DNA of 26,585 bases from an uncultured Eubacterium sp. (GCA_910580075.1 CAJTVR010000062.1:1-26585); one strand, 5' to 3'. Positions 7,944 through 15,440 are shown, numbered from the stretch's first letter. The notes: generated by a model not told the origin, from the sequence alone. Numbers and translations are program-made.

Positions 7944-9254
7944 CTATAGCCTCCAGTACAGATAACCCTCTGCTTCATATGCATCTTTATCCAGCTGCCC
8001 TTTGATATCCAGCAGCACTTTTCGTCCATTTTTATAAAATCCGCCAATGTCTGTCATCGTAAGCTGGCGGAATTTTTCATGAGCTACTGCCAGAATAACC
8101 GCATCCATATCCTGAATGCCAGCAGTATCTGTAAACGAAATACCGTAAAGCCTTCCGGCCTCGTCCGCATCTGCCTGCGGGTCTGCAATAACCGGATTTA
8201 TGCCGTATTCCCTAAGTTCCTTTACTATATCAATAACCTTTGTATTTCTCGTATCCGGACAGTTTTCTTTAAAAGAGAATCCAAGAACTGCCACCCTTGC
8301 GCCTTTGACTGTCTTGTCTGCAGCAGTCAGAAGTTTCACACAGTTTTCAGCCACATATCTGCCCATGCCGTCATTAATTCTCCTGCCTGATAAAATAACC
8401 TGGCTATGGTAGCCCAGCATTTCAGCCTTATATGTCAGATAATACGGGTCAACGCCAATGCAGTGCCCTCCTACCAGCCCTGGTGAGAAATTCAGAAAAT
8501 TCCACTTTGTGCCTGCTGCTTTCAGAACTGCCTGTGTGTCGATTCCCATTTTATGAAATATAATGGAAAGCTCGTTCATAAATGCAATATTGATATCTCT
8601 CTGTGCATTTTCGATCACTTTTGCCGCTTCTGCCACCTGAATAGATTCTGCTTTATATACGCCGGCTTCTACAACCAGGCTGTAAACTCTGGCCACACAT
8701 TCCAGCGTTTCTTCGTCTATTCCTGATACAATTTTTCTGACTGTTTCAAGCCTGTGTACTTTATCGCCTGGATTGATGCGTTCCGGACTGTATCCGATTT
8801 TAAAGTCTCTGCCGCATGCAAGGCCTGATTCTTTTTCCAGGATCGGAACACATACCTCCTGCGTAACGCCCGGATAGACTGTCGATTCAAAAATAACAAC
8901 AGAACCTTCTGTCAGATTTCTGCCAAGAAGCTCAGACGCTTTTTTCACTGGAGCCAGATCCGGTGTATGGTCATCGCTGACTGGTGTCGGAACCGCCACG
9001 ATATGGAATTTTGCCTCTTTCAGCCTTGTTTCATCTGCTGTAAACTGTACAGATGTATTTCTTATGGCTTCATCTCCGGCCTCCTTTGTCGGATCTTTGC
9101 CTGCCTGATACAGTTCGATTTTTTCTCTGCTCAGGTCAAACCCGATTACATCAATCTTTTTTGCAAAAGCGATAGCAACCGGCATGCCCACATAGCCAAG
9201 GCCTACCAGTGACAGTTTTTCCTCCCTGCTTATCAGCTTCTCATATAAATCCAT
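7944..9254 (-). CDS. wbpO: UDP-N-acetylhexosamine 6-dehydrogenase (WbpO/TviB-like)
   Basis: 436 residues of the UDP-glucose/GDP-mannose dehydrogenase superfamily. The Rossmann loop is GLGYVGMP (18-25), followed by VPTPVSDDHTPDL (88-100), ESTVYPGVT and a conserved EAAKVIENAQRDINIAFMNE helix (209-228). The nucleophile is Cys265 in LVGGHCIGVDPYYL, and the C-terminal UDP-binding domain has LGFSFKENCPDTRNTKV. It oxidises C6 of a UDP-HexNAc to the uronic acid using two NAD+. Together with the adjacent WbpP-like epimerase it predicts UDP-GalNAcA, giving an acidic capsule (family knowledge plus context). A GGAGG site supports the ATG at 9254; the start overlaps the upstream GT4 by 14 bp. Confidence 0.92.
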   Translation of the reverse strand: MDLYEKLISREEKLSLVGLGYVGMPVAIAFAKKIDVIGFDLSREKIELYQAGKDPTKEAGDEAIRNTSVQFTADETRLKEAKFHIVAVPTPVSDDHTPDLAPVKKASELLGRNLTEGSVVIFESTVYPGVTQEVCVPILEKESGLACGRDFKIGYSPERINPGDKVHRLETVRKIVSGIDEETLECVARVYSLVVEAGVYKAESIQVAEAAKVIENAQRDINIAFMNELSIIFHKMGIDTQAVLKAAGTKWNFLNFSPGLVGGHCIGVDPYYLTYKAEMLGYHSQVILSGRRINDGMGRYVAENCVKLLTAADKTVKGARVAVLGFSFKENCPDTRNTKVIDIVKELREYGINPVIADPQADADEAGRLYGISFTDTAGIQDMDAVILAVAHEKFRQLTMTDIGGFYKNGRKVLLDIKGQLDKDAYEAEGYLYWRL

Positions 9255-10455
9255 CCTGCCGCCTCCTGATCCTGTTTATTTCCCTCATATATTTTTCAAC
9301 CACTGTCTGACGGTCAAATTCCCGTTCCATTTTTCTTCTTCCTGCTTTTCCCATTTCTGCTTTCTGCACACTGGAAAGCCGGATAAATTTTTCAATTGCC
9401 CTTACCAGGCTGGCACTGTCTCCTGCCCGGAACCCGAATCCGCTGACTCCCTCATCAAAAGCCTCTCTGCATCCAGGTATCCTGCCTGCCAGCACCGGAC
9501 GCCCTGTGCTGGCAGCTTCCAGAATTGCATTGCTCATTCCTTCATGATGCGACGGGTGGATAAGGGCATGCGAATTTTTAAAATACGGATGCATGTCGTT
9601 CTGCTGCCCGGTGTATTCGATCAGGCCCTCTTTTACTGCTGATGCTATTTTCTCCCTGTAATCATCGTCAAAAAAACCTGTCAGGCAGAACCGTACATCC
9701 GGGTATCTCTTTTTGATGACTGCTGCAGCCTCCAGCAGTTCATCCGTGCCTTTGTCTTTCATAATGCGTCCTGCTGTAAGAAAGACCAGGCCTTTTGATG
9801 TCCCCGGGTATTCTTCCAGGCTGTGTTTTTCGAGATTGACGCCTGAACCTGGCAGCAGTTCATGCGGACCCGTAACAATGCGGTGTCTCAGCATAAAATG
9901 CCGGTTAGCCCGGTTTTGAAAAAATACTTTCTGCGCATGATAAAGCCCTGCTTTATATAAAAGCATCAGAAACATTCTTTTTATGCCCTCTTTTTCCAGT
10001 GCTGAACCAAGGCCCGTGATATTCGCAATGTACGGAATATGTGCTTCACCGGCTGCAATACCGCCATAAATATTCGGCTTGATTGTATATGTAAGCACAA
10101 CCGCCGGACGGATGCTTTTCACCAGCCTGCGGTATTCATTCAGAACAGACAGTTCTGCAAAAGGATTCATCCCGTGGCGGTCTATTTTAATTTTATGAAA
10201 CCTGACTCCCATAGCGGTCAGACTGTCCGTTCCGCTCCCGCTTGGACATGATACATGCACCTCATATCCGTCTGCAATAAGCCTTTCCATCAATTCCATG
10301 CGGACATTGCATACAGCCACAGCATGATTTGCCAGTATCAAAACGGCATTTCTGCTGCCTTCGGACTTTTCGTGCTGCATCGTTAGATACATGTCCCTGA
10401 CTGCTGTATTTTTTCCATGTATTTTCTTTTTATCTGCCGAAACTGTCTGTGGCAT
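9241..10455 (-). CDS. GT4 family glycosyltransferase (PglA/CapM-like)
   Basis: 404 residues with a GT-B fold. The N-domain begins AVLILANHAVAVCNVRMELMERLIADGYEVHV after about 35 non-conserved residues; TYTIKPNIYGGIAA and IANITGLGSALEKEG are conserved in HexNAc-transferring GT4 proteins. The C-domain has FLTAGRIMKDKGTDELLEAA and the EX7E motif in HPSHHEGMSNAILEAASTGRPVLAG. It is the first glycosyltransferase of the operon, so it may add the second sugar to the lipid carrier, possibly GalNAc or GalNAcA (inference). The N-terminal extension is longer than usual and the ribosome site at 10455 is weak, so a start at residue 22 (MYLTMQ) is possible. Confidence 0.83.
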   Translation of the reverse strand: MPQTVSADKKKIHGKNTAVRDMYLTMQHEKSEGSRNAVLILANHAVAVCNVRMELMERLIADGYEVHVSCPSGSGTDSLTAMGVRFHKIKIDRHGMNPFAELSVLNEYRRLVKSIRPAVVLTYTIKPNIYGGIAAGEAHIPYIANITGLGSALEKEGIKRMFLMLLYKAGLYHAQKVFFQNRANRHFMLRHRIVTGPHELLPGSGVNLEKHSLEEYPGTSKGLVFLTAGRIMKDKGTDELLEAAAVIKKRYPDVRFCLTGFFDDDYREKIASAVKEGLIEYTGQQNDMHPYFKNSHALIHPSHHEGMSNAILEAASTGRPVLAGRIPGCREAFDEGVSGFGFRAGDSASLVRAIEKFIRLSSVQKAEMGKAGRRKMEREFDRQTVVEKYMREINRIRRRQDGFI

Positions 10456-10666
10456 TTTCTTTTCATTTCCCTTATCTATTCGCTATTTTGTTTCTGCTGT
10501 CCGATTGCTTGCACATCCATAAAGGCATGCTTCGCCATTCCTGCAGTCATTTATTATTCCAGGTTCTTTTGTGCCTCTCTGGCACACCGTTATTACCCTT
10601 TTCCTGCTGTGCAGCCTTTAGACTCTCACAGTCAGTTCCAGTTTTTTAATAGCCGTTATTTCTATG
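10456..10666. other. Intergenic spacer inside capsule operon
   Basis: A 211-bp gap in an otherwise tightly packed operon, between the Wzz-like gene and the first glycosyltransferase. I see one small hairpin, TGTGCC-tctct-GGCACA at 10569-10585, not followed by a T-run on the minus strand. There is no convincing gene; a 24-codon reading frame on the minus strand lacks support. It could hold an internal regulatory or processing site. Confidence 0.4.
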
Positions 10667-12136
10667 CTAAATAAACAGAACCGCACCCGACACGGCAATT
10701 TCGTTTTCCATATAAAAGCTCATGGCATCGTCAATCATCCGGTGTGTGGTTCTGCCAGCCCTGCATACCAGCAGAATATTTCCTGTTTCTGCCATGCTGT
10801 CCCACACTTTTGTATCCATGCCGGCATTTTCAGCTACTGTCATGGAAATCCCCCATTCCTTAAGCTGGTCTGCCATGTTTTCCATGCACTTTTTTTCCTG
10901 AGCGGATAGCGGAAAGCCGGACGCTGCACATAGTTTTACGATGCCTCGTTTCTGACATGCAAGTCTTATCCGGTTCAGCGTCTGCATCTGCGTACACCCA
11001 TACGTATCCTGCTGTGACGCCAGCAGCACAGCTTTATTTTTTGAATGTCTGCCTTCCAGCGGAATCCCGCCATAAACCGGAAATGTATACAGACGTTTCA
11101 TTTCTCCGGTACTTTTTACTGCATCCCGAAAAATATACAGACCTGTATATACAAAACCATACGCAAAGATACCTCCTATCAATCCGAGAAGAAAATATTT
11201 CAGAACAGATCTGAAGTCCGGACTGGATCGTTCTCCAGATTCTGCAGTTTCAGAGGCAGATATCTGCATCTCTTCCTGTCCGTCATCAGATTTTACACCT
11301 GCTGATTCCATATAAACTGCCATCTGTTCTTTGCTGAAAGCATCCGTCATTCCTCTTAAATTTGTCTTATTTGATATAAGAGCTGCCTTCTTATCATGCT
11401 GCTGCGCCAGCAGACTGCTGTCTGCAGTCACGCTTTCCATACTGCTTACAAGTGTCAGTTTATGCTCCCCTGCTGATCTTTTAACTTCACCGGAATAGGC
11501 CTTTAGCACATTCTGCATCTCCAGAGCCATCTTTTCAGCCATTTCAGCATCTTTCCCCGTTATTTCCAAATAGAACAAAGATTCTGTCACCAGGCTGCTT
11601 TCATCTGCGGCATTCATTACGGTCTGATAAGGAAAACTGTATGTTTTGGAATATGCGGATATCAGCTCGGCAAGACAGCTTTTATCCATTTTTTCGCTGT
11701 TACCGTTTTTTAGCAGAGCATCTGCAGCTCCTCCGTTTAATACAAAATTGATATAGCTTTCTGTAATTGTCTGTAGTTTTTTGCTTTCTGCGTCTTTTAT
11801 GCAGTAAAGCATAACCGTTTTATTTTTATGATAAGGGTCCAGCTGCATAAGTATTGAATGTTCCAGATATGTTTCCAGTCCTCTCATTTCACTTTCCAGC
11901 CAGACTGCATCTTCAACAGCCTGCGCTTCTGCTTCTGTCAGATTCATTCCTTCTTTTCCTGATTCAATTCCCTCTAATACATTTCTGCCTTTGATCCATC
12001 CGGCTGTGCCCAGAATCAAAGCTGCTGCCAGCGCACAGACTGTAATCTGTTTCCACTGCATAAAAAAACCGCACAGCAATTCTGCCAGGTCAAATTCAGC
12101 ATCTTCTGTCCTTTTCCACAAATACTGCCCATTCAT
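10667..12136 (-). CDS. Wzz-like chain-length protein with degenerate BY-kinase-like C-terminus
   Basis: 489 residues. TM1 spans about 31-48 and TM2 about 312-336, separated by a roughly 260-residue extracellular domain, which is the polysaccharide co-polymerase (Wzz/CapA) layout. The cytoplasmic tail (343-489) follows the order of a bacterial tyrosine kinase domain: IPLEGR, a QTLNRIRLACQ helix, KLCAASGFPLSAQEKK where a Walker A loop would be, a helix MADQLKEWGISMTV, and ILLVCRAGRTTHRMIDDA...AVSGAVLFI resembling the final VxVVRxGxT...GxVLN segment. The GKS/T of Walker A and the DxD of Walker A' are absent, so it should not hydrolyse ATP. It probably controls chain length and may scaffold other proteins. 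It is the second gene of the operon, 94 bp after the XRE gene, with AAAGGAT rather far (about 12 bases) from the ATG. Confidence 0.8.
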   Translation of the reverse strand: MNGQYLWKRTEDAEFDLAELLCGFFMQWKQITVCALAAALILGTAGWIKGRNVLEGIESGKEGMNLTEAEAQAVEDAVWLESEMRGLETYLEHSILMQLDPYHKNKTVMLYCIKDAESKKLQTITESYINFVLNGGAADALLKNGNSEKMDKSCLAELISAYSKTYSFPYQTVMNAADESSLVTESLFYLEITGKDAEMAEKMALEMQNVLKAYSGEVKRSAGEHKLTLVSSMESVTADSSLLAQQHDKKAALISNKTNLRGMTDAFSKEQMAVYMESAGVKSDDGQEEMQISASETAESGERSSPDFRSVLKYFLLGLIGGIFAYGFVYTGLYIFRDAVKSTGEMKRLYTFPVYGGIPLEGRHSKNKAVLLASQQDTYGCTQMQTLNRIRLACQKRGIVKLCAASGFPLSAQEKKCMENMADQLKEWGISMTVAENAGMDTKVWDSMAETGNILLVCRAGRTTHRMIDDAMSFYMENEIAVSGAVLFI

Positions 12137-12230
12137 TCCAATATTTTATCCTTTCATCCACCCGGTCCTGGGATATCTTTTCTATGTCATTCATGATTCG
12201 GATCATAATGACTGCATCTGCATACCGTTT

Positions 12231-12617
12231 TTATGTCTCATTCATAATCTCCGCTACTGACTTCATAATCCTGACATACATTGCATAACTGTCTGCTTTT
12301 CTGATGTCTGTATCCTTTTCTGCTATCTGTTCTGATGAGTTCTTTTTATCCTTTCCTTTATCAGGATGATTCCACATATCCAGCACAGCTGCTGACGGAT
12401 TCGCTACTCCCCAGAGCAGCTCATTTGCACCAGAATCCAGTGCATCGCAGATATTCACAAAAGTTTCCATACTCATAATCCGGGTACCTCGTTCGATATG
12501 TCCAAGAAATGACATACTAATCCCGCATTTTTCTGCCAGTTCATTCTGAGACCATCCTTTTGCTTTTCTTACCTGGCGGATTCTCATCCCTATTTTTTGA
12601 TAATCCAGTTCCCGCAT
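12231..12617 (-). CDS. XRE-family helix-turn-helix regulator, first gene of capsule operon
   Basis: 128 residues. The N-terminal third is a clear HTH_3/Cro-C1 domain: IGMRIRQVRKAKGWSQNELAEKCGISMSFLGHIERGTRIMSMETFVNICDAL (about residues 7-60). The rest has a polar linker (KGKDKKNSSEQIAEKD) and a short C-terminal helix YAMYVRIMKSVAEIMN that could mediate dimerisation. GGAGGG seven bases before the ATG gives a strong ribosome site. It lies immediately downstream of the inverted-repeat element, so a promoter in that element would transcribe it first, then the capsule genes. It probably tunes operon expression, perhaps its own, but the target site is not visible. XRE genes leading polysaccharide operons are common in Lachnospiraceae. 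Confidence 0.85.
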   Translation of the reverse strand: MRELDYQKIGMRIRQVRKAKGWSQNELAEKCGISMSFLGHIERGTRIMSMETFVNICDALDSGANELLWGVANPSAAVLDMWNHPDKGKDKKNSSEQIAEKDTDIRKADSYAMYVRIMKSVAEIMNET

Positions 12618-12637
12618 AATTTCCCTCCGTCTATGCC

Positions 12638-12650
12638 CATAACATTCTAT
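12638..12650 (+). repeat. Partial third copy of the inversion-site half
   Basis: CATAACATTCTAT here matches 12 of 13 bases of CATAACATTTTAT in the left 25-bp site (12698-12710), in direct orientation and 60 bp away. It lies in the leader between the left site and the XRE gene. It may be a decayed site, an accessory half-site or coincidence in AT-rich DNA. Confidence 0.35.
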
Positions 12651-12698
12651 TTGGTTTTACATCTTAGAAAACCGCCAATCAGACTAAATTTGTTTTAC

Positions 12699-12723
12699 AT
12701 AACATTTTATAGCAAATTGTTAT
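12699..12723 (+). repeat. Left inverted repeat (inversion site) of putative invertible promoter
   Basis: A 25-bp sequence, ATAACA + TTTTATAGCAAAT + TGTTAT, repeated exactly in the opposite orientation at 13007-13031. The site is itself a dyad: arms ATAACA/TGTTAT, extended here to 12-bp perfect arms (TTTTACATAACA at 12693-12704, TGTTATGTAAAA at 12718-12729) around a 13-bp asymmetric centre. Paired arms around an asymmetric spacer are what a site-specific recombinase crossover site looks like. It lies 82 bp upstream of the XRE start. Confidence 0.8.
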
Positions 12724-13006
12724 GTAAAAAATAGTGTCATAAAAGCTGATTCATGCGGCATTTTCAAGCGCTTGCAGAAGATATCAATGAAATTTCTATG
12801 AGTATTTCTATACCTGTATTCCTCATCGTCTTCCCTGGACAGCGGTTCAGAGTAATCAAATAATGCACGGTACAGATTTGTTGTTTTTGTGAAATATAGA
12901 CAATAATTTACTGACAAAAAGCATAAATTAAAACTAAAACTGGAAATTTAGACAATTTCTTCTTCAGGGTTGCAAAATATGAAAATATGATATAGAATAC
13001 TTACAG
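12724..13006. other. Putative invertible segment upstream of capsule operon
   Basis: 283 bp enclosed by the two identical inverted 25-mers. It is AT-rich and has no convincing gene. A 65-codon minus-strand frame (12720-12917) starts only with TTG and has no Shine-Dalgarno; it may be a remnant. Promoter-like sequence occurs near the right end on the plus strand (12970-12998). A perfect 10-bp palindrome CAAGCGCTTG lies at 12765-12774. Flipping the segment would point the plus-strand promoter at the XRE-capsule operon. Confidence 0.7.
12970..12998 (+). promoter_or_regulatory. Candidate sigma-A promoter inside the invertible segment, pointing right
   Basis: TTGCAA (12970-12975), a 17-bp spacer, and TAGAAT (12993-12998). 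Four of six and five of six consensus positions match. In the present orientation it reads away from the capsule operon, through the right repeat toward the two-component genes. After inversion its -10 would fall at about 12732-12737 on the minus strand, giving a leader of about 110 bases before the XRE gene. A weaker minus-strand candidate (TTGAAA-17-TTTTAT, near 12735-12770) also exists, so orientation is not certain. Confidence 0.5.
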
Positions 13007-13031
13007 ATAACAATTTGCTATAAAATGTTAT
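13007..13031 (-). repeat. Right inverted repeat (inversion site) of putative invertible promoter
   Basis: Exact reverse complement of the 25-mer at 12699-12723. Here the dyad arms extend differently: ACTTACAGATAACA on the left and TGTTATCTATAAGT on the right, pairing with one mismatch over 14 bp (12999-13039). The flanking arm bases therefore differ between the two sites while the 25-bp core is identical, as expected when recombination acts on the core. On the plus strand the core includes TGCTATAAA (13016-13024), an extended -10-like sequence. Confidence 0.8.
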
Positions 13032-13076
13032 CTATAAGTATATGATCCAGACGCTATACAGAAAAACTTTTTACCC

Positions 13077-13158
13077 TTCTGTTCGGCTTGTAAACAATAA
13101 GAAATTCTAGATTTTCGTTTTCCAGTCTATAGCAGCAGACGAACCAGTGTCTGATGCC
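13077..13158 (+). repeat. Dispersed 82-bp intergenic repeat, copy A
   Basis: Aligns without gaps over 82 bp, at roughly 78% identity by eye, to 25950-26031. Shared blocks include TTCTGTTC, ATTTTC, TTCCAG, CTAT and GACGAACC-GTG-CTGATGCC. This copy ends shortly after the GATGCC block, where copy B continues into a long palindrome. It occupies the space between the right inversion site and the response-regulator promoter. It is most likely a degenerate member of a chromosomal intergenic repeat family. Confidence 0.65.
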
Positions 13159-13203
13159 TTCCCAAAACACAGCTTCTCCCTCCGCTCATCCTTCACAATC
13201 CGC

Positions 13204-13232
13204 TTGCCTTCCCCTCATTCTGCCTATATAAT
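13204..13232 (+). promoter_or_regulatory. Promoter of the two-component operon
   Basis: TTGCCT (13204-13209), 17-bp spacer, and a perfect TATAAT (13227-13232). It is followed by GGGAGGTG at 13241-13248 and the ATG at 13256, so the leader would be very short. It allows the regulator and kinase genes to be expressed independently of the invertible element. Confidence 0.65.
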
Positions 13233-13255
13233 AAATCCATGGGAGGTGCTGTCAT

Positions 13256-13945
13256 ATGAAAACACTTTTAATCGCAGACGACCACGAACAGATTTTAGAT
13301 GTATTAAAAGAATACGCCCAAAAAAACAGCTACTGCGTACATACTGCCCGGACCGGGACAGAGGCTTTGGAAAAATTTGATGCCTGCAGGTTTGATGCTG
13401 TTTTACTGGACGTCATGATGCCGGAAATGGATGGTTTTGAAGTCTGCCGCCAGATTCGGAAAAAATCCATGGTACCGATTATTATGATTACTGCACGCGG
13501 CGAAGATTTTGAACGCATTATGGGGCTGGATATCGGCGCAGATGATTATGTCGTCAAGCCTTTTTCGCCTTCAGAAGTCATGGCAAGGCTGCGGGCAGTG
13601 CTGCGCCGTATGGATGCGGCAGAATCCGGCGCAGACTCGTTCGTTTCCAAAAGCAGTCTTCACATATCACTGGATCAGTACAAAGTTACCCTGGACGGGC
13701 AGGAGATTCATTTAACCAAAAAAGAAATCGAAATCCTCTGGCTGCTATCTTCCCATGCCGGAACTGTATTTACAAGAAGCCATATTCTGGATTCTGTCTG
13801 GGGTTACGATTATTACGGGGATGACAGAACCGTTGACACTCATATCAAGCGCCTGCGTGCAAAACTGGAGGCATACAGTCACCCCGGCTGGGAAATCGCC
13901 ACGGTACGGGGTGTCGGCTACAAATTTGAGGTACGCCATGAATAA
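13256..13945 (+). CDS. OmpR/VanR-family response regulator
   Basis: 229 residues in two domains. The receiver (1-118) has the acidic pair Asp8-Asp9, phosphoacceptor Asp52 in LLDVMMPEMDGFEV, switch Thr79 in MITA and Lys101 in VVKPF. The C-terminal winged helix (about 130-227) has LTKKEIEILWLLSSHAGTVFTRSHILDSVWG and the recognition-wing region DDRTVDTHIKRLRAKL...TVRGVGYKF. It is a transcription factor activated by the adjacent kinase. GGGAGGTG lies seven bases upstream. Its stop overlaps the kinase start by 8 bp. A probable target is the small secreted-protein gene after the kinase, which has tandem 11-bp repeats in its promoter region. Confidence 0.95.
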   Translation: MKTLLIADDHEQILDVLKEYAQKNSYCVHTARTGTEALEKFDACRFDAVLLDVMMPEMDGFEVCRQIRKKSMVPIIMITARGEDFERIMGLDIGADDYVVKPFSPSEVMARLRAVLRRMDAAESGADSFVSKSSLHISLDQYKVTLDGQEIHLTKKEIEILWLLSSHAGTVFTRSHILDSVWGYDYYGDDRTVDTHIKRLRAKLEAYSHPGWEIATVRGVGYKFEVRHE

Positions 13946-15440
13946 AATGACAAAGAAATTATTCCGCTATTTTACTGTACTGCTCCTGTTTTTTGCTATT
14001 ACTTCGTTTATCGGATTTTCAGGCATATTCCGCTATTTTACATACCACAGCCTGGAATCCGGGTTAAAAGCCAGGGCAGGCGTCATTGCCTCGCAGATGG
14101 AACAGTTTTTAGAGACTTCCGGCACAATGCGTGGCCAGGGGCGCGGTGCTTACCTGCGGTTTATCAATGACATTGCTATGGCTGACGCTTATATCATAGA
14201 TGCCAATGGAAATCCGTTTACATTTGGCAGTCATACAGCTGGAAACGTTTCTGAAGATACTGCACAAAATTTTCGATCTTATAAGAACCGCGCAGAAACC
14301 GGAAATCTGCCTGGTAACGAAAGTCTGTCTGGCAGCCCCGGAAACGACATTCTGGAATTTGCCATGCGGGTTTTTTCCAGCGGCAATTATGAGCATGCAT
14401 ATCAGAAAGCCAAAAACGGCATGCGGGTATTTTATGCGGGAATGCCGGTGTGCAGAGATGAAAAGGTTTATGCAGCAGTTGTTATCCGGGATGCTGCCGA
14501 TATTTCTCAGGAGAGTCTGTTTCTGGCTGTCTGGATCCTTGGAGTGTGCCTGATCCTGACACTTCTTGTATCCGGAGTTTTTTCTATTTTTTTGTCCAGA
14601 CGTTTTATAAAGCCCATTCATCAGATTGCCCGCACGACAAAAGAGCTGGCCCGCGGCAATTACACTGTATCATCCAATGTACATGATCAAACCGAATTAG
14701 GCGAACTTGCAACGGAAACAGATCTTCTGGCAGAAAAGCTCGAAGCTGCCCGCCAGGAAAGCAGCCGGCTTGAGCAGATGCAGAAAAATTATATTTCAAA
14801 TATTTCACACGAGCTGCGCACCCCTGTGACCGTGATCCGCAGCTCACTGGAAGCTGTCTGTGACGGAATTGTGACAGGTGAAAAAGCCCGTGAATATGAG
14901 CGCCAGATACTTGCAGAATGTGTTTCCCTGCAGCGTCTTATTAATGACATGCTGGAATTATCCCGCCTGCAGCACAATGATTTTCCAATTGAAAAAGAAA
15001 ATATGGATTTATCCATGGCTCTGGATGATGCAGTCCGCGCCGTACGGGTGCTGGCAAAGGATAAATCTATCAGTATCCGGTACGAAAAAGAAGACGGAGA
15101 CTATTTCCTGGAAGGCGACTATGGACGGCTGCGCCAGATGTTTGTCGCGGCACTGGATAATGCCATTAAATATTCTCCTAAAGAAAGCGAAATTACCGTA
15201 ACTGCCCGGAAACAGGACGGCCGCATCCATATTTCCATCAAAGACTGCGGCTGCGGCATACCGCCCGAAGACCAGGCGCATATATTTGAAAGATTTTACC
15301 GTTCCAGCCGCAACCGCGGGAAAGGTTCCGGCCTCGGGCTTGCTATTATGAAAGGAATTGCAGACCGCCATCAGATAGAAATCCGCCTTGAAAGCAGCAC
15401 GGACAGCGGGACAGAGGTTCTTTTTCTGAAACATGCCTGA
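13938..15440 (+). CDS. Membrane sensor histidine kinase
   Basis: 500 residues from the ATG at 13938, which overlaps the regulator stop (ATGAATAA). TM1 is about 10-33 and TM2 about 194-219, with a roughly 160-residue extracellular sensor of no recognised family containing a Gly/Arg-rich patch (TMRGQGRGAY). HAMP is about 220-272 (FIKPIHQIARTTKELARGNY). The phosphorylated residue is His291 in ISNISHELRTPVTVIRSS. The ATP-binding domain has the N box around Asn408 (AALDNAIKYSP), G1 DCGCGIP (436-442), an F box around IFERFYR and G2 GKGSGLGLAI (461-470). It phosphorylates the upstream regulator. A reading frame extends upstream to 13755, but that part is the regulator gene in another frame. Confidence 0.95.
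   Translation: MNKMTKKLFRYFTVLLLFFAITSFIGFSGIFRYFTYHSLESGLKARAGVIASQMEQFLETSGTMRGQGRGAYLRFINDIAMADAYIIDANGNPFTFGSHTAGNVSEDTAQNFRSYKNRAETGNLPGNESLSGSPGNDILEFAMRVFSSGNYEHAYQKAKNGMRVFYAGMPVCRDEKVYAAVVIRDAADISQESLFLAVWILGVCLILTLLVSGVFSIFLSRRFIKPIHQIARTTKELARGNYTVSSNVHDQTELGELATETDLLAEKLEAARQESSRLEQMQKNYISNISHELRTPVTVIRSSLEAVCDGIVTGEKAREYERQILAECVSLQRLINDMLELSRLQHNDFPIEKENMDLSMALDDAVRAVRVLAKDKSISIRYEKEDGDYFLEGDYGRLRQMFVAALDNAIKYSPKESEITVTARKQDGRIHISIKDCGCGIPPEDQAHIFERFYRSSRNRGKGSGLGLAIMKGIADRHQIEIRLESSTDSGTEVLFLKHA

Noticed and set aside
10456..10666. 85-codon plus-strand frame in the capsule operon spacer
   Set aside because: It opposes the operon, is hydrophobic from AT-rich bias, and has no ribosome site.
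12096..12206. 36-codon minus-strand frame between XRE and the Wzz-like gene (MIRIMNDIEKIS...)
   Set aside because: No Shine-Dalgarno and it overlaps the Wzz start; the slight likeness to the XRE C-terminus is too weak to claim a duplication.
12720..12917. 65-codon minus-strand reading frame within the inverted-repeat segment
   Set aside because: Starts only with TTG, has no ribosome site and runs into the left inversion site; residues match no family I know. At best a remnant.
13755..13937. Long N-terminal extension of the histidine kinase
   Set aside because: The extension is the response-regulator coding region in another frame; the ATG at 13938 with the 8-bp overlap and TM1 directly after it is the sensible start.
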